Below, in pieces: positions 12,011-23,370 of a stretch of DNA of 64,000 nt. Made by a program: the position numbers and the translations under genes. Every line of letters starts with the position of its first letter. Positions within the stretch are counted from its first letter, which is position 1. The stretch covers positions 5,647,100 to 5,711,099 of the forward strand of contig JAJHZJ010000399.1 of the NCBI GenBank assembly GCA_023548195.1, in the 5' to 3' direction. The stretch is from Bettongia penicillata ogilbyi. Lineage: Eukaryota > Chordata > Mammalia > Diprotodontia > Potoroidae. Below the pieces are notes generated by a model. The model was not told the DNA's origin, searched no databases, and worked only from the letters and a program-made list of their open reading frames with translations.

Positions 12011-12879
12011 AAATTATCATCATCTCTTATTTATTTATTTATTTTTAAATTTTATATTTATTTATTTATTTATTTAACTTTTTACATTCATTTTCACAAA
12101 ATTTTGGGTTCCAAATTTTCTCCCCATTTATACCCTCCCCCCACCCCAATACACCAAGCATTCTAATTTTCCCTATCACCAATCTGCCCTCTCTTCTATC
12201 ATCCCTCCCTTCTCTTGTCCCCATCTTCTCTTTTGTCCTGTAGGGCCAGATGGCTTTCTATTTCCCATTAACTGTATTTCTTATTTCCTAGTAGCAAGAA
12301 CAATACGCAACAGTTGTTCCTAAAACTTTGAGTTCCAAATTCTCCCCATCCCTCCCTCCCCACCCATTCCCTTTGGGAAGGCAGACAATTCCATATAGGC
12401 CATATCTGTGTAGTTTTGCAAATGACTTCGATAATAATCATGTTGTGTATGACTAACTGTATTTCCCTCCATCCTATCCTGCCCCCCATTATTTCTATTC
12501 TGTCTTTTGATCCTGTCCCTCCCCAAGAGTGTTGACCTCAAATTGCTCCCTTCTTCAATTGACCTCCCTTCCATCATCCCTCCCTCCCTGCTTATCTCCT
12601 TCTTCCCCATTTTCCTGTACTGTAAGATAGGTTTTCATACCAAAATGAGTGTGCATTTTACTCCTTCCTTTAGTTGAATGTGATGAGGGTAAACTTCTTG
12701 TTTTTTTCTCAACTCTCCTCTTTTCCCTCCACTAAAAAGTTTCCTGCTTGCCTCTTGAATGAGATATAATTAACCCTATTCCATTTCACCCTCTCCCTTC
12801 CCACTACATTTCTCTCTCACCATTTACCTTAATTTCTTTTAAGATATGGTCCCATCCTATTCAATTCACTCTGTGCTCT

Positions 12880-12965
12880 CTGTCTCTGTGTGTGCATGCT
12901 TGTGTGTATGTGTATGTGCGTGCACACATGTATGTGTATGTGTGCTTGTGTGTGTGTGTACATCT
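12880..12965. repeat. TG microsatellite in HAL1-C
   Basis: An interrupted (TG)n run at the position, between ORF1 and the 3' region, where the other HAL1 copies carry a dinucleotide run. Confidence 0.85.
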
Positions 12966-13106
12966 GTGTGTGGTCCCACCAAATACCCAGATACTGAAAT
13001 ATTTTTAGAGTTACAAATATTGTCTTTCCATGTAGGAATGTAAACAGTTCACCTTTGGTAAGTCCCTTATGAATTCCCTTTGCTGTTTACTATTTCATGC
13101 TTCTTC

Positions 13107-14210
13107 TCATTCTTGTGTTTGAAAGTCAAATTTTCTTTTCAGCTCTGGTCTTTTCATCAAGAATACTTGAAAGTCCTCTGTTTCATTGAAAGACCATATT
13201 TTCCCCTGAAGTATCATACTCAGTTTTGCTGGGTAGGTGATTCTTGGTTTGAGTCCTAGTTCCTTTGACTTCTGGAATATCCTATTCCATGCCCTTCGAT
13301 CCCTTAATGTAGAAGCTGCTAGATCTTGTGTTATCCTGATTTTATTTCCACAATACTGGAATTGTTTCTTTCCAGCTGCTTGAAATATTTTGTCCTTGAC
13401 CTGGGAACTCTGGAATTTGGCCACAATGTTCCTAGGAATTTTTCTTTTTGGATCTCTTTCAGGTGGTGATCAATGAATTCCTTCAATACTTATTTTGCCC
13501 TCTGGTTCTAGAATATCAGGGAAGTTTTCCTTGATAATTTCATGAAAGATGATGTCTAGGCTCTTTTTTTGATCCTGGCTTTCAGGTAGTCCCCTAATTT
13601 TTAAATTGTCTCTCCTGGATCTATTTTCCAGGTCTGTTGTTTTTCCAATGAGATATTTCACATTCTCTTCCATTTTTTCATTCTTTTGGTTTTGTTTTAT
13701 GATTTCTTGGTTTCTCAGAAAGTCATTAGACTCCATCTGTTCCATTCTAATCTTGAGAGAACTATTTTCTTCAGTGAACTTTTGAACCTCTTTTTCCATT
13801 TGGCTAATTTTGCTTTTGAAAGCATTCTTCTCCTTATTGGCTTTTTGAACCTCTTTTTCCAATTGAGTTAGCCTATTTTTCAAGGTGTTATTTTCTTCAG
13901 AATTTTTTTGGGTTTCCTTTAGCAACGTATTGCCCTGTTTTTCATACTTTTCTTGCATCTCTCTCATTTCTCTTCCCAATTTTTCCTCCACCTGTCTAAC
14001 TTGATTTTCAAAATCTTTTTTGAGCTCTTCCATGGCCTGAGCCCACTGCACATCCACCTCTGATGTCTGGGATACAGAGGCCCCGACCTCCACGTCTTTC
14101 TCTGATGGCAGGCATTATACTTCGTCATCAGAAATGAAGGGGGGAAGGAACATCTCTTCCCCAATGAAGTAGCTCTCTATGGTCTTATTCTGCTTCCTTT
14201 TTCTGGGCAT
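13107..14210 (-). pseudogene. HAL1-C ORF1, split by an in-frame stop
   Basis: Would encode an L1 ORF1-type RNA-binding protein. The start at 14208-14210 (MPRKRKQNK) aligns with the other copies. The first break is a stop in the N-terminal region near 14115, after which a 207-codon frame covers the coiled coil and the first part of the RNA-recognition domain. That frame ends at a TGA (13470-13472) after 'EGIH'. Reading on in the same frame gives 'SPPERDPKR' and the rest of the protein to 13107, with 'SQVKDKIFQAA', 'LGLKPRITYPAKLS' and 'LMKRPELKRK'. So the C-terminal domain is conserved behind a stop shared with other copies. Confidence 0.85.
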
Positions 14211-14429
14211 TTGATTCCTCTCCACCCCTGCCTAGATCTGCCCAGCTAGTGCTTGGGGTCTGAGATTCAAATGCTGCTTCCCCTTCTCAGGGCTATCTGT
14301 GGCAGGAGTGGCTGCTATTAAATGTGAGCTTAAGTTCTGGTGCTGGGGTGGGGGCAGGGCTGCCTCCCTGGCTCAGTTCCCTCAGGGGCTTTATGCAGAG
14401 ACCTGAACTTCTCCCTGCTGCTCTGGGAG

Positions 14430-14545
14430 TCCCAGGCTGCTGCTGCCTCTGCTGCTGCTGCTGCCCATGCCTCTGCTTCTGCCACTGCCTCTGCCTCTGC
14501 TGCTGCGTCTGCTTCTGCCACTGCCTCTGCTGCTGCCTCTCGAGG
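14430..14545 (-). repeat. CTGCCTCTGCCA-type variable repeat in the HAL1-C 5' UTR
   Basis: Imperfect tandem triplet-rich units (CTGCTGCC, CTCTGCCA) form a GC-rich block. The same place in HAL1-K (about 32132-32166) is shorter and that in HAL1-H (about 62670-62730) is intermediate, so copy number varies between elements. The alanine- and glutamine-rich frames across it are low-complexity artefacts. Confidence 0.75.
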
Positions 14546-14780
14546 GGGCCCGAGTCACAGAGAAACCCCACTCCCCTAAATTTCAAACAACTTTTGGGGA
14601 TATGAATGTCTCATCATTAACTCAAAGGCAAAATTTGAAAGACATGAGCACAGTTAGTTTAGAGCTGAGAAGACTTGGTAGGGGATAGGGATGAAAATAT
14701 GATAACTATTTAAAGCAATTTAAAGGGTTACCACATGGAATGATAAATAACTCACATCCCCATAAAACATTTTCATCTGG

Positions 14781-15007
14781 GATGAGCAGTCAAGTGGTAA
14801 AGAATGGGGTCTGGAGTCAGGAAGAGCTGAATACAAATCCAGCTGTATGATCCTGGGAAAGTCACATACCTATTTGCCTCTATTTCCTCATCTGTAAAAT
14901 GAGCTGGAGAAGGCTATGGCCAACTACTCCAAGTGTCATTGACAAGAAATCCCCAAATAGGATGACAGTGTCAGACAAGATTGAAATGATGGAAGAACAA
15001 CAACAAT
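14781..15007 (+). mobile_element. marsupial tRNA-derived CORE-SINE, full length
   Basis: Head 'gcagtcaagtggtaaagaat', then 'ggagtcaggaagagctgaat', 'gtatgatcctgggaaagtca', 'cctcatctgtaaaatgagct', a body ending 'gtcagacaagattgaaatga', and a CAA-rich tail (aacaacaacaa). This is the MIR-like marsupial SINE with its extended 3' body. The polymerase III A- and B-box regions are recognisable but mutated. Confidence 0.85.
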
Positions 15008-15234
15008 CCAATGAGATATGTGGTAGAAGATACATTAGACTCATTTTTCTTGGCCTTGCAAAACAGAACTAGAATCAATGGATAGGAATTATAGTGCTAT
15101 TCCAGTCGACATAAAGAAACCAGATGTTCCCTTTACCAAGGATTTTACTGATATAGTCCTTATCTCGCTTTCTATAAGAAAAGACATTCTAGCATATTTG
15201 ACTCCCCCTAGTTAGCTCCATCGTATATCCTCTA

Positions 15235-15250
15235 AGAAGTAGCCATGCTT
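15235..15250 (+). repeat. left imperfect TSD of HAL1-D
   Basis: agaagtagccatgctt here corresponds to agaagtgccaatgctt at 15856-15871, differing by one base lost and one gained. Confidence 0.65.
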
Positions 15251-15821
15251 CAAGGCAAGGGAAAAGGAGATAGGAGAGGGAGGAAAATAGAAGGGACAGT
15301 ACATTGGGGAAAGGGAAAATCAGAAGAAAACAATATTATGTGGGGACAGGTCAAGGGAGAGAATGGGATAAATGAAGGGCAGAAGGACAGAGGGAAATGT
15401 GGTTAGTCTTTCACAACATGACTGTTATGGAAGTGTTTTGCATGGCTGCACATGCATGACCTGTATTGAATTGCTTGCTTTTTCAATGAGGGTGGGTGGG
15501 GAGGGAGGAAGAAAGAGAATATGGAACTTATATTTAAAAATGAACGGTAAAAATTGTTTTTGAATGCAACTGGGAAAAAAGATGTATAGTCAATGGGGTA
15601 TAGATATTTATTTTGACCTACAGGATAATAGAAGGGAGGGAGAGGGAAGAAGAGGGGTGGTTGATAGAAAGGAGGACAAACTGGGGGAAGGGGTGGATGG
15701 AGTTCATACTATCCTCGGGGGGAGGTAGGAAGAGATGGGTATAAAATTTGGAATACAAGTTCTCGTGGAAGTGAATGTTGAAAACTAAAAAAATTACGTA
15801 TGTATATATATATGTATATGC

Positions 15822-15853
<32 letters not shown>

Positions 15854-15855
15854 AG
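15251..15855 (+). mobile_element. HAL1-D, 5'-truncated copy
   Basis: Holds only the HAL1 3' region: 'tcaagggagagaatgggata', 'ttagtctttcacaacatgac', two GGGAGGGAGG-rich modules, and the end 'gaatgttgaaaactaaaaa' followed by a TA microsatellite tail (15795-15845). Flanked by imperfect 16-base TSDs. Confidence 0.85.
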
Positions 15856-15871
15856 AGAAGTGCCAATGCTT

Positions 15872-16175
15872 TTCACTTGTTTTGTATTTCATTTTTTGAT
15901 CCTTCCTTATCATACTATGGGACTTCATCTGTATCCCCTAATCTCTGAGTACCTGATGACTGCTTCTTGAACAATTATGATGAAAAATCCTATTGCCAAA
16001 AGAGAAAGCCATTTGACATTTAACTTTTTTCTTAAGGTGCAGAGATGGATGTGATATACTACACAGAACAGTGGCTTCACAGTAACAAGATATGGGTAGC
16101 ATTCCTGCCTTCATCACTGCATTTTCAGTTAATTCACATTGTCTTTTTGTTTTGTTTTGTTTTGTTTTAAGGAGA
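15872..16175. other. no recognised feature; (GTTTT)n at its right end
   Basis: Unique-looking sequence ending in a gttttgttttg run (about 16146-16170) just outside the ERV-1 left LTR. Confidence 0.4.
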
Positions 16176-16619
16176 TATATCACCCAGGCAACATTCATAG
16201 CACCTAGGGTGACTTTGAATATGCCTTCATAATTTAGAATTGCAAAGTAAAACATACTGCCCATATAGAAGGCAGAAGAAAGATTTTTATTCAGACACTA
16301 GAGAGCCAAATCCCCAAACAACAAAGCCAAATAAGTCATAGTAACCAACATATCATTACAAACTCCTAAGCCTCCACTACCTCCCTAGGAGCCTTCCTAC
16401 AAACACTCAGCAACCTAGGTGTGCCTGCTTTGCTGTGCCCCCTCTCTCCCTCTACCCTAACTGCTCTCAATAAATTCCTTGCAGTTCTGCTCCACCTTTC
16501 CTGTTCCATCCATTCAGCAAGCCCCTCCCACCATAGGCTTCATATGCCTCAGACTTCCATGTGACCCAGGCAAGTCACATGGTCATATTAACGAATGAGA
16601 AAGATCTTCCCTTATTACA
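16176..16619 (-). repeat. 3' LTR of ERV-1
   Basis: About 444 bases. On the minus strand it runs from TGTAATAAGGG to an eroded TGATATA end. It carries an AATAAA signal followed by 'atctttcttctgcc' and 'gaatgttgcctgggtg'. It aligns over its length with 18068-18535 and with the LTRs at 33064 and 39330. Confidence 0.8.
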
Positions 16620-18067
16620 AACAGTCCCAAGATCTTTCCTATTCTTTACATAGGTCAATGGGGCAACTGGTATCAGCATAACTTTTACAGGGATATCAGA
16701 AAATAAGCATATACAACAATATCTTAGGCAAATGATGTTAACAGAACTTTACAACAATATGACAGGAATCACACAAAATGAACAAATAAAGCAGTATCTC
16801 AGGGTGGAGCTTGAGCACAAGCACCCCATCATTGCCACTTTGAAAGAATGGGGCCCAACATCTTGGGGTAAGGAGTGATAATCAATCCCTTCTTCCATAG
16901 CTACTTCCTGCTGAGATTAGATGTACAGCTGTCCATACCCCAAGAGGTCTCAATCCAGGGGTCAGTTCTGCAGCTGGCATCCAGAGCTTGGTCGATACCA
17001 GGTCCAAGGGAGACACACCACAGTCACAGACAGGGTGTGACATCTGGCTTAACCAACCAAGAGTCTGCAGGTGGAAGTTATTAAGCTTTTAGAAAACAAA
17101 TCTGACAAACACAGTGAACAGACAAAAAGTCAAAAAGGAACAAGGAGACAATAACCCACTATCATAGCCTCGTTCACTCCTGTTTGTTGTTTTCTAATTT
17201 GCAGATTTGGGGTCATCATTCTGGTTAGAGTTATACTTTCTTTATTCTGAGCTGGGGTCTGGCCAACCTCCCATTCTCCCTTCACTTGTGACAAACTTGG
17301 ATACAATATTTCAGAATCATCTGCAAGGGCAGCTCCTATGTCCCTGCTCAGTCTACAATCACATCTCTTTCCTCAATGCATTTTGTATACTTCATTAGTT
17401 GGAAGGCCATCTATTCTTCCAAAATCTACCCCTACTCCCAGTAGAGAAGTAAATAATTGTTTTCTAGTCAATCTATTCTGATTTTGAGTCTACTGGGTAT
17501 TTACTCTTCTCTCTTGAGGAAATTTATGTTTTTCACTGATTCTCACCTTCCAAGATACCAACGATTCTCCCATCCTATGGGTGAACTGACTCAAAATACC
17601 TGTGACCTCCTGCTGAGTAAAATCCTCAATTACCTCCCCAAACACTCCTCCCTGATTCTGGCAGGTGTTTGAATCCCAAATAAGCCCAGCTTGTGCCAGG
17701 GCTGCGTTCAACTTCCTCTTTTTACCCTTTTACTTTTTTTTGGTGAGCTAAAATAACAACAGCATTTTCTTCTACCACATGAGACTTTCTAGTATAAAGG
17801 AAAGTTTGAATGTTGCAGCATAAAAAACTTCTCATGCAAACCAGCCAACTCCTTTTCCATCTGAGCTCTCTCTTCCAGCAGCTTGTCTCTGCTTTTACAC
17901 ATAAGGCAGTAACTTGTTATCAAGTCTCAGGCTCTCCTCCATACCCCTGCCAGTCCTTTCCCTGGTTGTACTGGTATTCCTGGCTAACATATTTCTAAAT
18001 CTATCGGATCTCCCTTCTGCTTCCAAGTGGAGATTTCTTTTATCCCTGTCTGGGCCATGATTCCAAA

Positions 18068-18535
18068 TGTATTGCCTAGCCAATATTCACAGAAACAAGG
18101 GCTGCTATGAATATGCCAACATAGTTTGGAATCACAAAGTATAACAGACTCTACATATAGAAGGCTGAAGAAAAACATTTATTCAGATATCAGAAAGCCA
18201 AATCCCAAAACCAGAAAGCCAAGTCAGAGTAACCAAGAAGTCATTACACATTATCACTGCAGGGGACAAAGCTATTCCCAAGCTTCCCCCTCTATTGGGG
18301 CCTTCCCACAAACAAACATTCAGGAGCCTAAGTGTGCCTGCTTGCCTGTGTCCTCTCTCTCCCTCCACCTTAACCGCTCTGAATAATTTCTTTTCTGTTC
18401 TGCTCCACCCTTCCTGTTCCACCAATTCAGCAAGCTACTCTCACCACATGAGACTTAGGCTTCCATGCGATCTCAGCAGGTCACATGGACCTACTAATGA
18501 ATGGGAAATCTCTTCCCATTCAAATTACCGTTACA
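18068..18535 (-). repeat. 5' LTR of ERV-1
   Basis: About 468 bases, from TGTAACGG to AATACA on the minus strand, with an AATAAA signal near 18183. Two bases past its end comes TGGAATCATGGCCC, in the place where a tRNA primer-binding site would lie, but it matches no tRNA I can name. Confidence 0.8.
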
Positions 18536-18547
18536 GCAGCAGGAGTC

Positions 18548-18640
18548 TGAGTTTCCTCATTTCTAAAATGGAAATGATTCTACTGCCATTACCAATCTCA
18601 TAAGGTTGTCACTAATGGAATATAGACTCTGAGAGACCAC
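18548..18640 (+). repeat. MIR 3' fragment
   Basis: 'gagtttcctcatttctaaaa' followed by 'tctcataaggttgtcac' matches the MIR 3' core. Confidence 0.7.
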
Positions 18641-18659
18641 TTAAACCATCCTTCAATCT

Positions 18660-19180
18660 TTCCACTTACTCTGGCATTGGCAAGAGGCCATAGACCTTCC
18701 ATTATCGCTATGCTGAAATTTCTCTTACTCGTAACCTAACCTAACCCTCCATTGTCTGTTATCTCCAGGTAGCCTTGAGCTATGTCCCATCCTTAATTCT
18801 ATTCTCTTGGTTCCTTGGGTCTGACCTTTAGTCACACCATGTACTGGCCACTTCCATCAAGATCTTCCATGGACCACTTCTGCAGTCACCACAGATGACT
18901 TGACTACCCTTAGATTCCTCCCACATTCTTTCTGTATACAAGATCAATCTTGCCCCCATGAAGATACACAGATTCAATCTGTCCCTCATCAAAAGGGCTC
19001 AGATTCTATTTAGCCTGCTTTCCAATACAAGTGTTACAAATATTCATATTCTTTAAGAGTCTACCCAATGCTGAGATTCATTAAGACTCTATCTAACATG
19101 GTGGATCTTTAACTTTGTTTTTCTTTGACTGAGAGAAAACTTGAGTCAAATTCATTCAGATTAGACCTTGCATGATGTCA
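18660..19180 (+). repeat. solo LTR, second ERV family
   Basis: Shares ordered blocks with 55390-55915: 'acattctttctgtatacaag', 'aatacaagtgtta', 'tttaagagtctaccca', 'tttgtttttctttgactgag' and a final 'gagtcaaattcattcag'. The promoter-like and polyadenylation-like order suggests plus orientation. Exact ends and TSD were not resolved. Confidence 0.6.
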
Positions 19181-19199
19181 CTATTTTAGTGTCCTGAGC

Positions 19200-20190
19200 A
19201 CCCCTAAATCTCAACATCATGAGGGTCAGAAAATATAATGTCATCAAAGTACTTTAGACCCAATAATCAGAGACCCAGACTTTTACTGGAGTCAAAGAAA
19301 CGTTGCGGAACTGGGAAGCATGAACTTCTGGGAATTATAGTTCTATTTGTATATTGTGAATTTCATCTCTATATCATTGCCTTTCATAGAAAAGGAAAAG
19401 TTCTACATCCAGTGTCTCATGATGTTTTTTTGCTTTGTTTTTTGAGGGACAATTGTTGGAGGTAGAGAAGATTTTTTCTATCTATGGAAACTAAAATTTC
19501 CAGAAGTATACACTGCCAGGTCCCATCAAGGAAAAGTCTGAATATCCAGCTGAAATTCTGTTTTGGATACAGTCATTTTGAACGGGCTTGTTTGTCATGC
19601 ACACAGATACAAGTTCATCATTTGTCAAATACTTGTTAGTCATGCTATGTAATTCTCTCCTGGAGTATTCTTTTTTTATTATTATCATTATTCTTAATTC
19701 CTCTAGTTAGTACTATCCCTTCATAGTAACAGCTCCTCAACTTCTTTGAACATACCTGCCATAGGATTTCTAATTAGAAAATACATTCTTGAAGATGTTT
19801 CAGTTCCTTAAAAATTCAATTTTTCATTAAAAAAACATACATTTTAAACAAAATACTTATTAAATAAGTAAATGTTAATTTTTGTAACACCTCTAAGCAA
19901 GTCTTTGATTTTGTTAGCTACACACAGGGAAACTCTGGTCTGTGTACCTAGGACATACACACAAATTCAATTTCTTTCTTACAGAACAGAGTTTATAGAA
20001 TCTGATATTGTTGAATTTGACCCTTTCTGGCAAAGACTTCTTTATCTATGATTACATTTGAGATAGTTGTTTATCATTCTGATAGAAAAGGCATTCAGGC
20101 TTTTGTTATGCCAGTTTTCCAAATAATAACCCCCAAACGAGTTTCACTTAATGAAGTGTCTCTACAATAACACTTAGCATTTTGGGGACT
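19200..20190. other. no recognised feature
   Basis: No family recognised. Short frames at 19238-19465 (+) and 19491-19688 (-) have no domain-like features. Confidence 0.4.
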
Positions 20191-20199
20191 AGGAATGAA

Positions 20200-20545
20200 T
20201 AGGACATGGAATCATGGAATCATAGTGTGGGAAGAAAGTGAGGATAGTGATCTGATCACCTTTCATTTGGATAGGACCTCATTCATCCTGGACCTATGAC
20301 AATTTTCTCTTTCTTTAAAGATATTGAAATAAGAATTTTCACCACTTCCTCGGGTCATCTGTTTGACTCTACAACACATGTACCATAAACTTCTTCCTAG
20401 CTCCATAACATAAATTATCTTCTTTTACTTCACCCATTCTTCAGTGGGAGAGGTAACACTTATTCACAGGCATTTTTTGAAGTAGACTTTCCATCTCAGT
20501 TTTCTCCTCCGCAAACCACACAATCCCAATCTTTATAGTAGAAGC
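20200..20545 (+). repeat. possible CR1/L3-type LINE relic
   Basis: 'atcatggaatcatagtgtgg', 'tagtgatctgatcacctttc' and 'cccattcttcagtgggagag' resemble old CR1/L3 3' sequence. The match is weak. Confidence 0.35.
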
Positions 20546-21158
20546 TAACAGGTTCTATCACCTGATCATTAGTAAATTAAAACAAAAAATAAATAAATTC
20601 AGTTCCAGGAGTAAGATTCTATGTACAAAAGAGTATCACTAAAAAATAGATAGTTATAGGAGCCAAGATTGGAAGCTTCCCTAAAACCATAATTCCTGCT
20701 CCTAGTTTAGACCTCACAGCCATAATATGAGAAAATAACTTTTGTAGAGAAGATGCCAATCGTGTTTATCAACTGTCAATCAACTGCCACTAAAGGGAAG
20801 ACAAACCATCCTAACTAAAGCAGGAAGGAAATCTGAGGAGAGATAGGGGACCGCATTTTCAAGGAAATTCAAACCACTGCCACTACTACATTAACCATAT
20901 TCACTTAAGGGAAGTCTTAAAGGAAAGAAATATTTAACACCTGCGTGATTATGGACAATTAAATTTATCCCAAGAGCCTCCTGAAAATGGAGACAATCGT
21001 AGTTGCACTAACTCATAAGAGATTTTGTGAGGAAGGAACTTAGAAAACCTTAATGCGATATATAAATGTATTATTCTTATTGCTGGGCATTCTCTTGAGT
21101 GCTTCAAATCACTCTAGATTAAGTAAAACAAACAAAAATCTTTAGGTAATATTTTTTT

Positions 21159-21228
<70 letters not shown>

Positions 21229-22440
21229 GAATATCTTATATTAACTGAAAATTTAAAACACAAACTTGGAACCACAAAACTCATTTTTTTTCTTTTTTAC
21301 TCAGGTGGATTTTTATGAATTTTCCATCATTAAGTTTTGATACAACGTTTCCAAATTTTGCTCTATAATATATTCAAGTCTTTTCTCAGCAACACCTTTC
21401 TGATTCCAGAAAGACAACTTCCTTCACCTTAGTTCTCTCAATATATCTTTCATAAGATGATTTTTAAAATATATTTTCCAAGACAAAACTATATTCTGGT
21501 TTTATTTTGGTGTTATTGCTACCATTAACATGATTAATATTACTTATGAGACATTTATTGTTAGTTTATCAATATAACAATTTCAAACCTGAGGATAATA
21601 AAATCCAAAGAAACTCAGATGCTGGGAATGTCTATTATATTGAGTGTCAAGGTTCTTGTCTATATTTTCCTCTCTACATTTTCTAAGGAAACCGATAATT
21701 AGGTTGGGGGCAAAGGGCAATTATTTCACATACATAGAAAGCCTTAAACAGTAATCAAATAACTGTTCAAAGCACAATTGTGGGCTACTTAGAAAGTAAA
21801 ATTTATCATGAGTAATGAATAGCTTATAATGTGTCAAGGATGCTGTGTCTACAACATTTTAAGAATCACAGATAATGTAGTTATACTGTAGATAATGGAA
21901 AAGGAAACTCTTTTCTATACTTCTTTCTGGTGGTTAAATGTGAATTGTGTTTTGGAGTTTATGGGTAATCATTGTCACCAAAACAAGCTCCATGAAGTAC
22001 AAAGAAGCTCCTTCTTTAACTTAATTTTAATATATCAGTAATCTTTTAACGTAGGTACTACCGCCATCACTAGAAAAATAAATTAATCCATCCATACTTT
22101 CTCTCTCTGTTACCTTTATCCACTTTCAACCATAGGTCTTCCAAAGAGATATTACAAACTGGACTTTTTGCATTTTAGATAACCAATGAATACTCCTGGC
22201 TACCAAGCAATTGGCACATAAAGAGTCAACCTTTATTTCTAATTGTAAACTTCTTAGATAACATAATTTTAATGGCATGTAGGTCATCATTTGTAATATA
22301 CTCAAACATATTTAGCAAATAGGAGAACAAAAGGAAATGGACCAGAAAAAATGATGAGTTACACAGTAAAGCAAAGTTTATACTAATCCCATATTTTTGT
22401 TCAGAGTCGATTTGAAAATATATATCTTCCATTTTATATT
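20546..22440. other. mostly unassigned; contains (GA)n
   Basis: No gene or repeat family recognised apart from the microsatellite at 21163-21226. Confidence 0.4.
21163..21226. repeat. (GA)n microsatellite
   Basis: Uninterrupted GA dinucleotides preceded by a T/A-rich stretch. Confidence 0.95.
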
Positions 22441-22444
22441 TATT

Positions 22445-23025
22445 AGAATATGATCTTTTTGAGGCAACCAAGATAGGCAAGTAGAGAGAGTAACCCAAGG
22501 GAGTTATACCAGTATTCTTTTCCAAACAACTTTACAATAACACTTCAAATTGAATTCTGGGGTGGCACAGCTAAACAAATGGTCAGGTCATTTTCAAGAG
22601 TAAGACAGCTTAGGAGGTTGGCAGGAGAGATTTGTGGCACTGGGGTGGGGACTAACATGGAACACACAAAACCACCAATAGGCCTTGGAGATGACTGTGA
22701 CAACAGTAGAAGAGCAGCAGCTTTGGAAACTCTCAGTCAATAGACGAAAAGGGATCAGACAATTGATCAGAAGGAGATTGCAGAGAATCTTTCACTGGCA
22801 CTGGATTCAGGGACTGGCAACTGCAGTTGCAACTGCAACTCCATTGCTCACACTCAATTCTTGGTGACAATTCCATGACCTAGTTCAGTGGTGGAGAGCA
22901 ACTTTTGTCTAGGGGAAGAGGAGTCATGCTCACAGTGCTAAGGCAGAAAGAAATGCTACAGTTTGTAGTTATAGGGGAAAAGAGCCCTTTACTGAGTCAA
23001 AATCAGAGGGTAGACCAGAATAGCA
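22445..23025 (+). mobile_element. L1 5' UTR (older subfamily)
   Basis: Starts with 'ttgaggcaaccaagatagg', the eroded 'gaggcggccaagatgg' L1 start, and continues with L1 5'-UTR-like content: 'ggaggttggcaggagagatt' and 'gcagcagctttggaaactct'. It probably belongs with the ORF1 remains at 23820 onward. Confidence 0.6.
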
Positions 23026-23370
23026 GTGACCAAAACTCTATCAGTTGATCTTCACCTTTCAGTAGCCCACCAGCCCCTGGGACCATTTGCTCCCTGCTTC
23101 TGGGACCAGGCCCACCCCACCCTAATCCCTGCTTCTGTGACCATCCAGTCCTCACCTCCTAGACCAGTCTTCTCCTCTCTTCCCAGTCATTGCCACAAGC
23201 TCCACATCCCAGATGCACCAAAACTTCTCCTCAGAGTCCAAGTCTGCCATAAACCTCCTGACCAACCTCTATCTGTAGGCCCCTTACCTGTCCCTGGGAT
23301 TCTCTTTCTTCCTGGATGATCTCGCCCTTCCTAGGATGTCATATTTTTTTTTTTTTTCTGTGAGTTGGTG
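23026..23370 (+). other. C-rich segment of uncertain origin
   Basis: Pyrimidine-rich (repeated 'cccctgggacc' and 'ccctgcttctg' motifs) with a T run at 23343-23357. The 97-codon proline-rich frame 23026-23319 reflects composition. It is either the rest of the L1 5' UTR or the 5' part of the next feature. Confidence 0.35.

Larger units (their letters stand above)
12035..14575 (-). mobile_element. HAL1-C, nearly full-length, minus strand
   Basis: On the + strand it opens with the T-rich tail complement containing (attt)n at 12020-12080, then 'ttacattcattttcacaaaa'. It runs through two pyrimidine-rich 3' modules, a TG microsatellite, ORF1 (13107-14210) and a GC-rich 5' UTR. The extreme 5' end ('agccaagatggtgg' type) is absent: homology to the other copies stops in 'cactcccct' near 14575. 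No ORF2. No convincing TSD was found. Confidence 0.85.
16176..18535 (-). mobile_element. ERV-1, short non-autonomous LTR retrotransposon
   Basis: Two homologous LTRs in minus orientation (16176-16619 and 18068-18535) enclose about 1.45 kb of internal DNA. LTR ends are of the TGT...ACA type, although the outer end of the 16176 LTR is mutated to TA. The internal region has no protease, reverse-transcriptase, integrase or envelope frame. Its 5' part reads, with stops, as a short coiled-coil-like segment that may be a gag relic. It is the same family as the element at 33064-36138. No convincing TSD: 16171-16175 reads ggaga and 18536-18540 reads gcagc. Confidence 0.8.

Noticed and set aside
14324..14605. 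Cys-, Ala- or Gln-rich frames on both strands in the HAL1-C 5' UTR
   Set aside because: They are readings of a CTGCC/CTCTG tandem repeat; every frame is open because the unit lacks stops.
14781..15007. Possible tRNA gene
   Set aside because: The tRNA-like head belongs to a SINE; it does not fold as a full cloverleaf by eye and has the SINE body and CAA tail. The same applies to 54863-55193.
16620..18067. Functional retroviral genes in the ERV-1 interior
   Set aside because: All frames are short and broken and no protease, reverse-transcriptase or integrase motif is visible.
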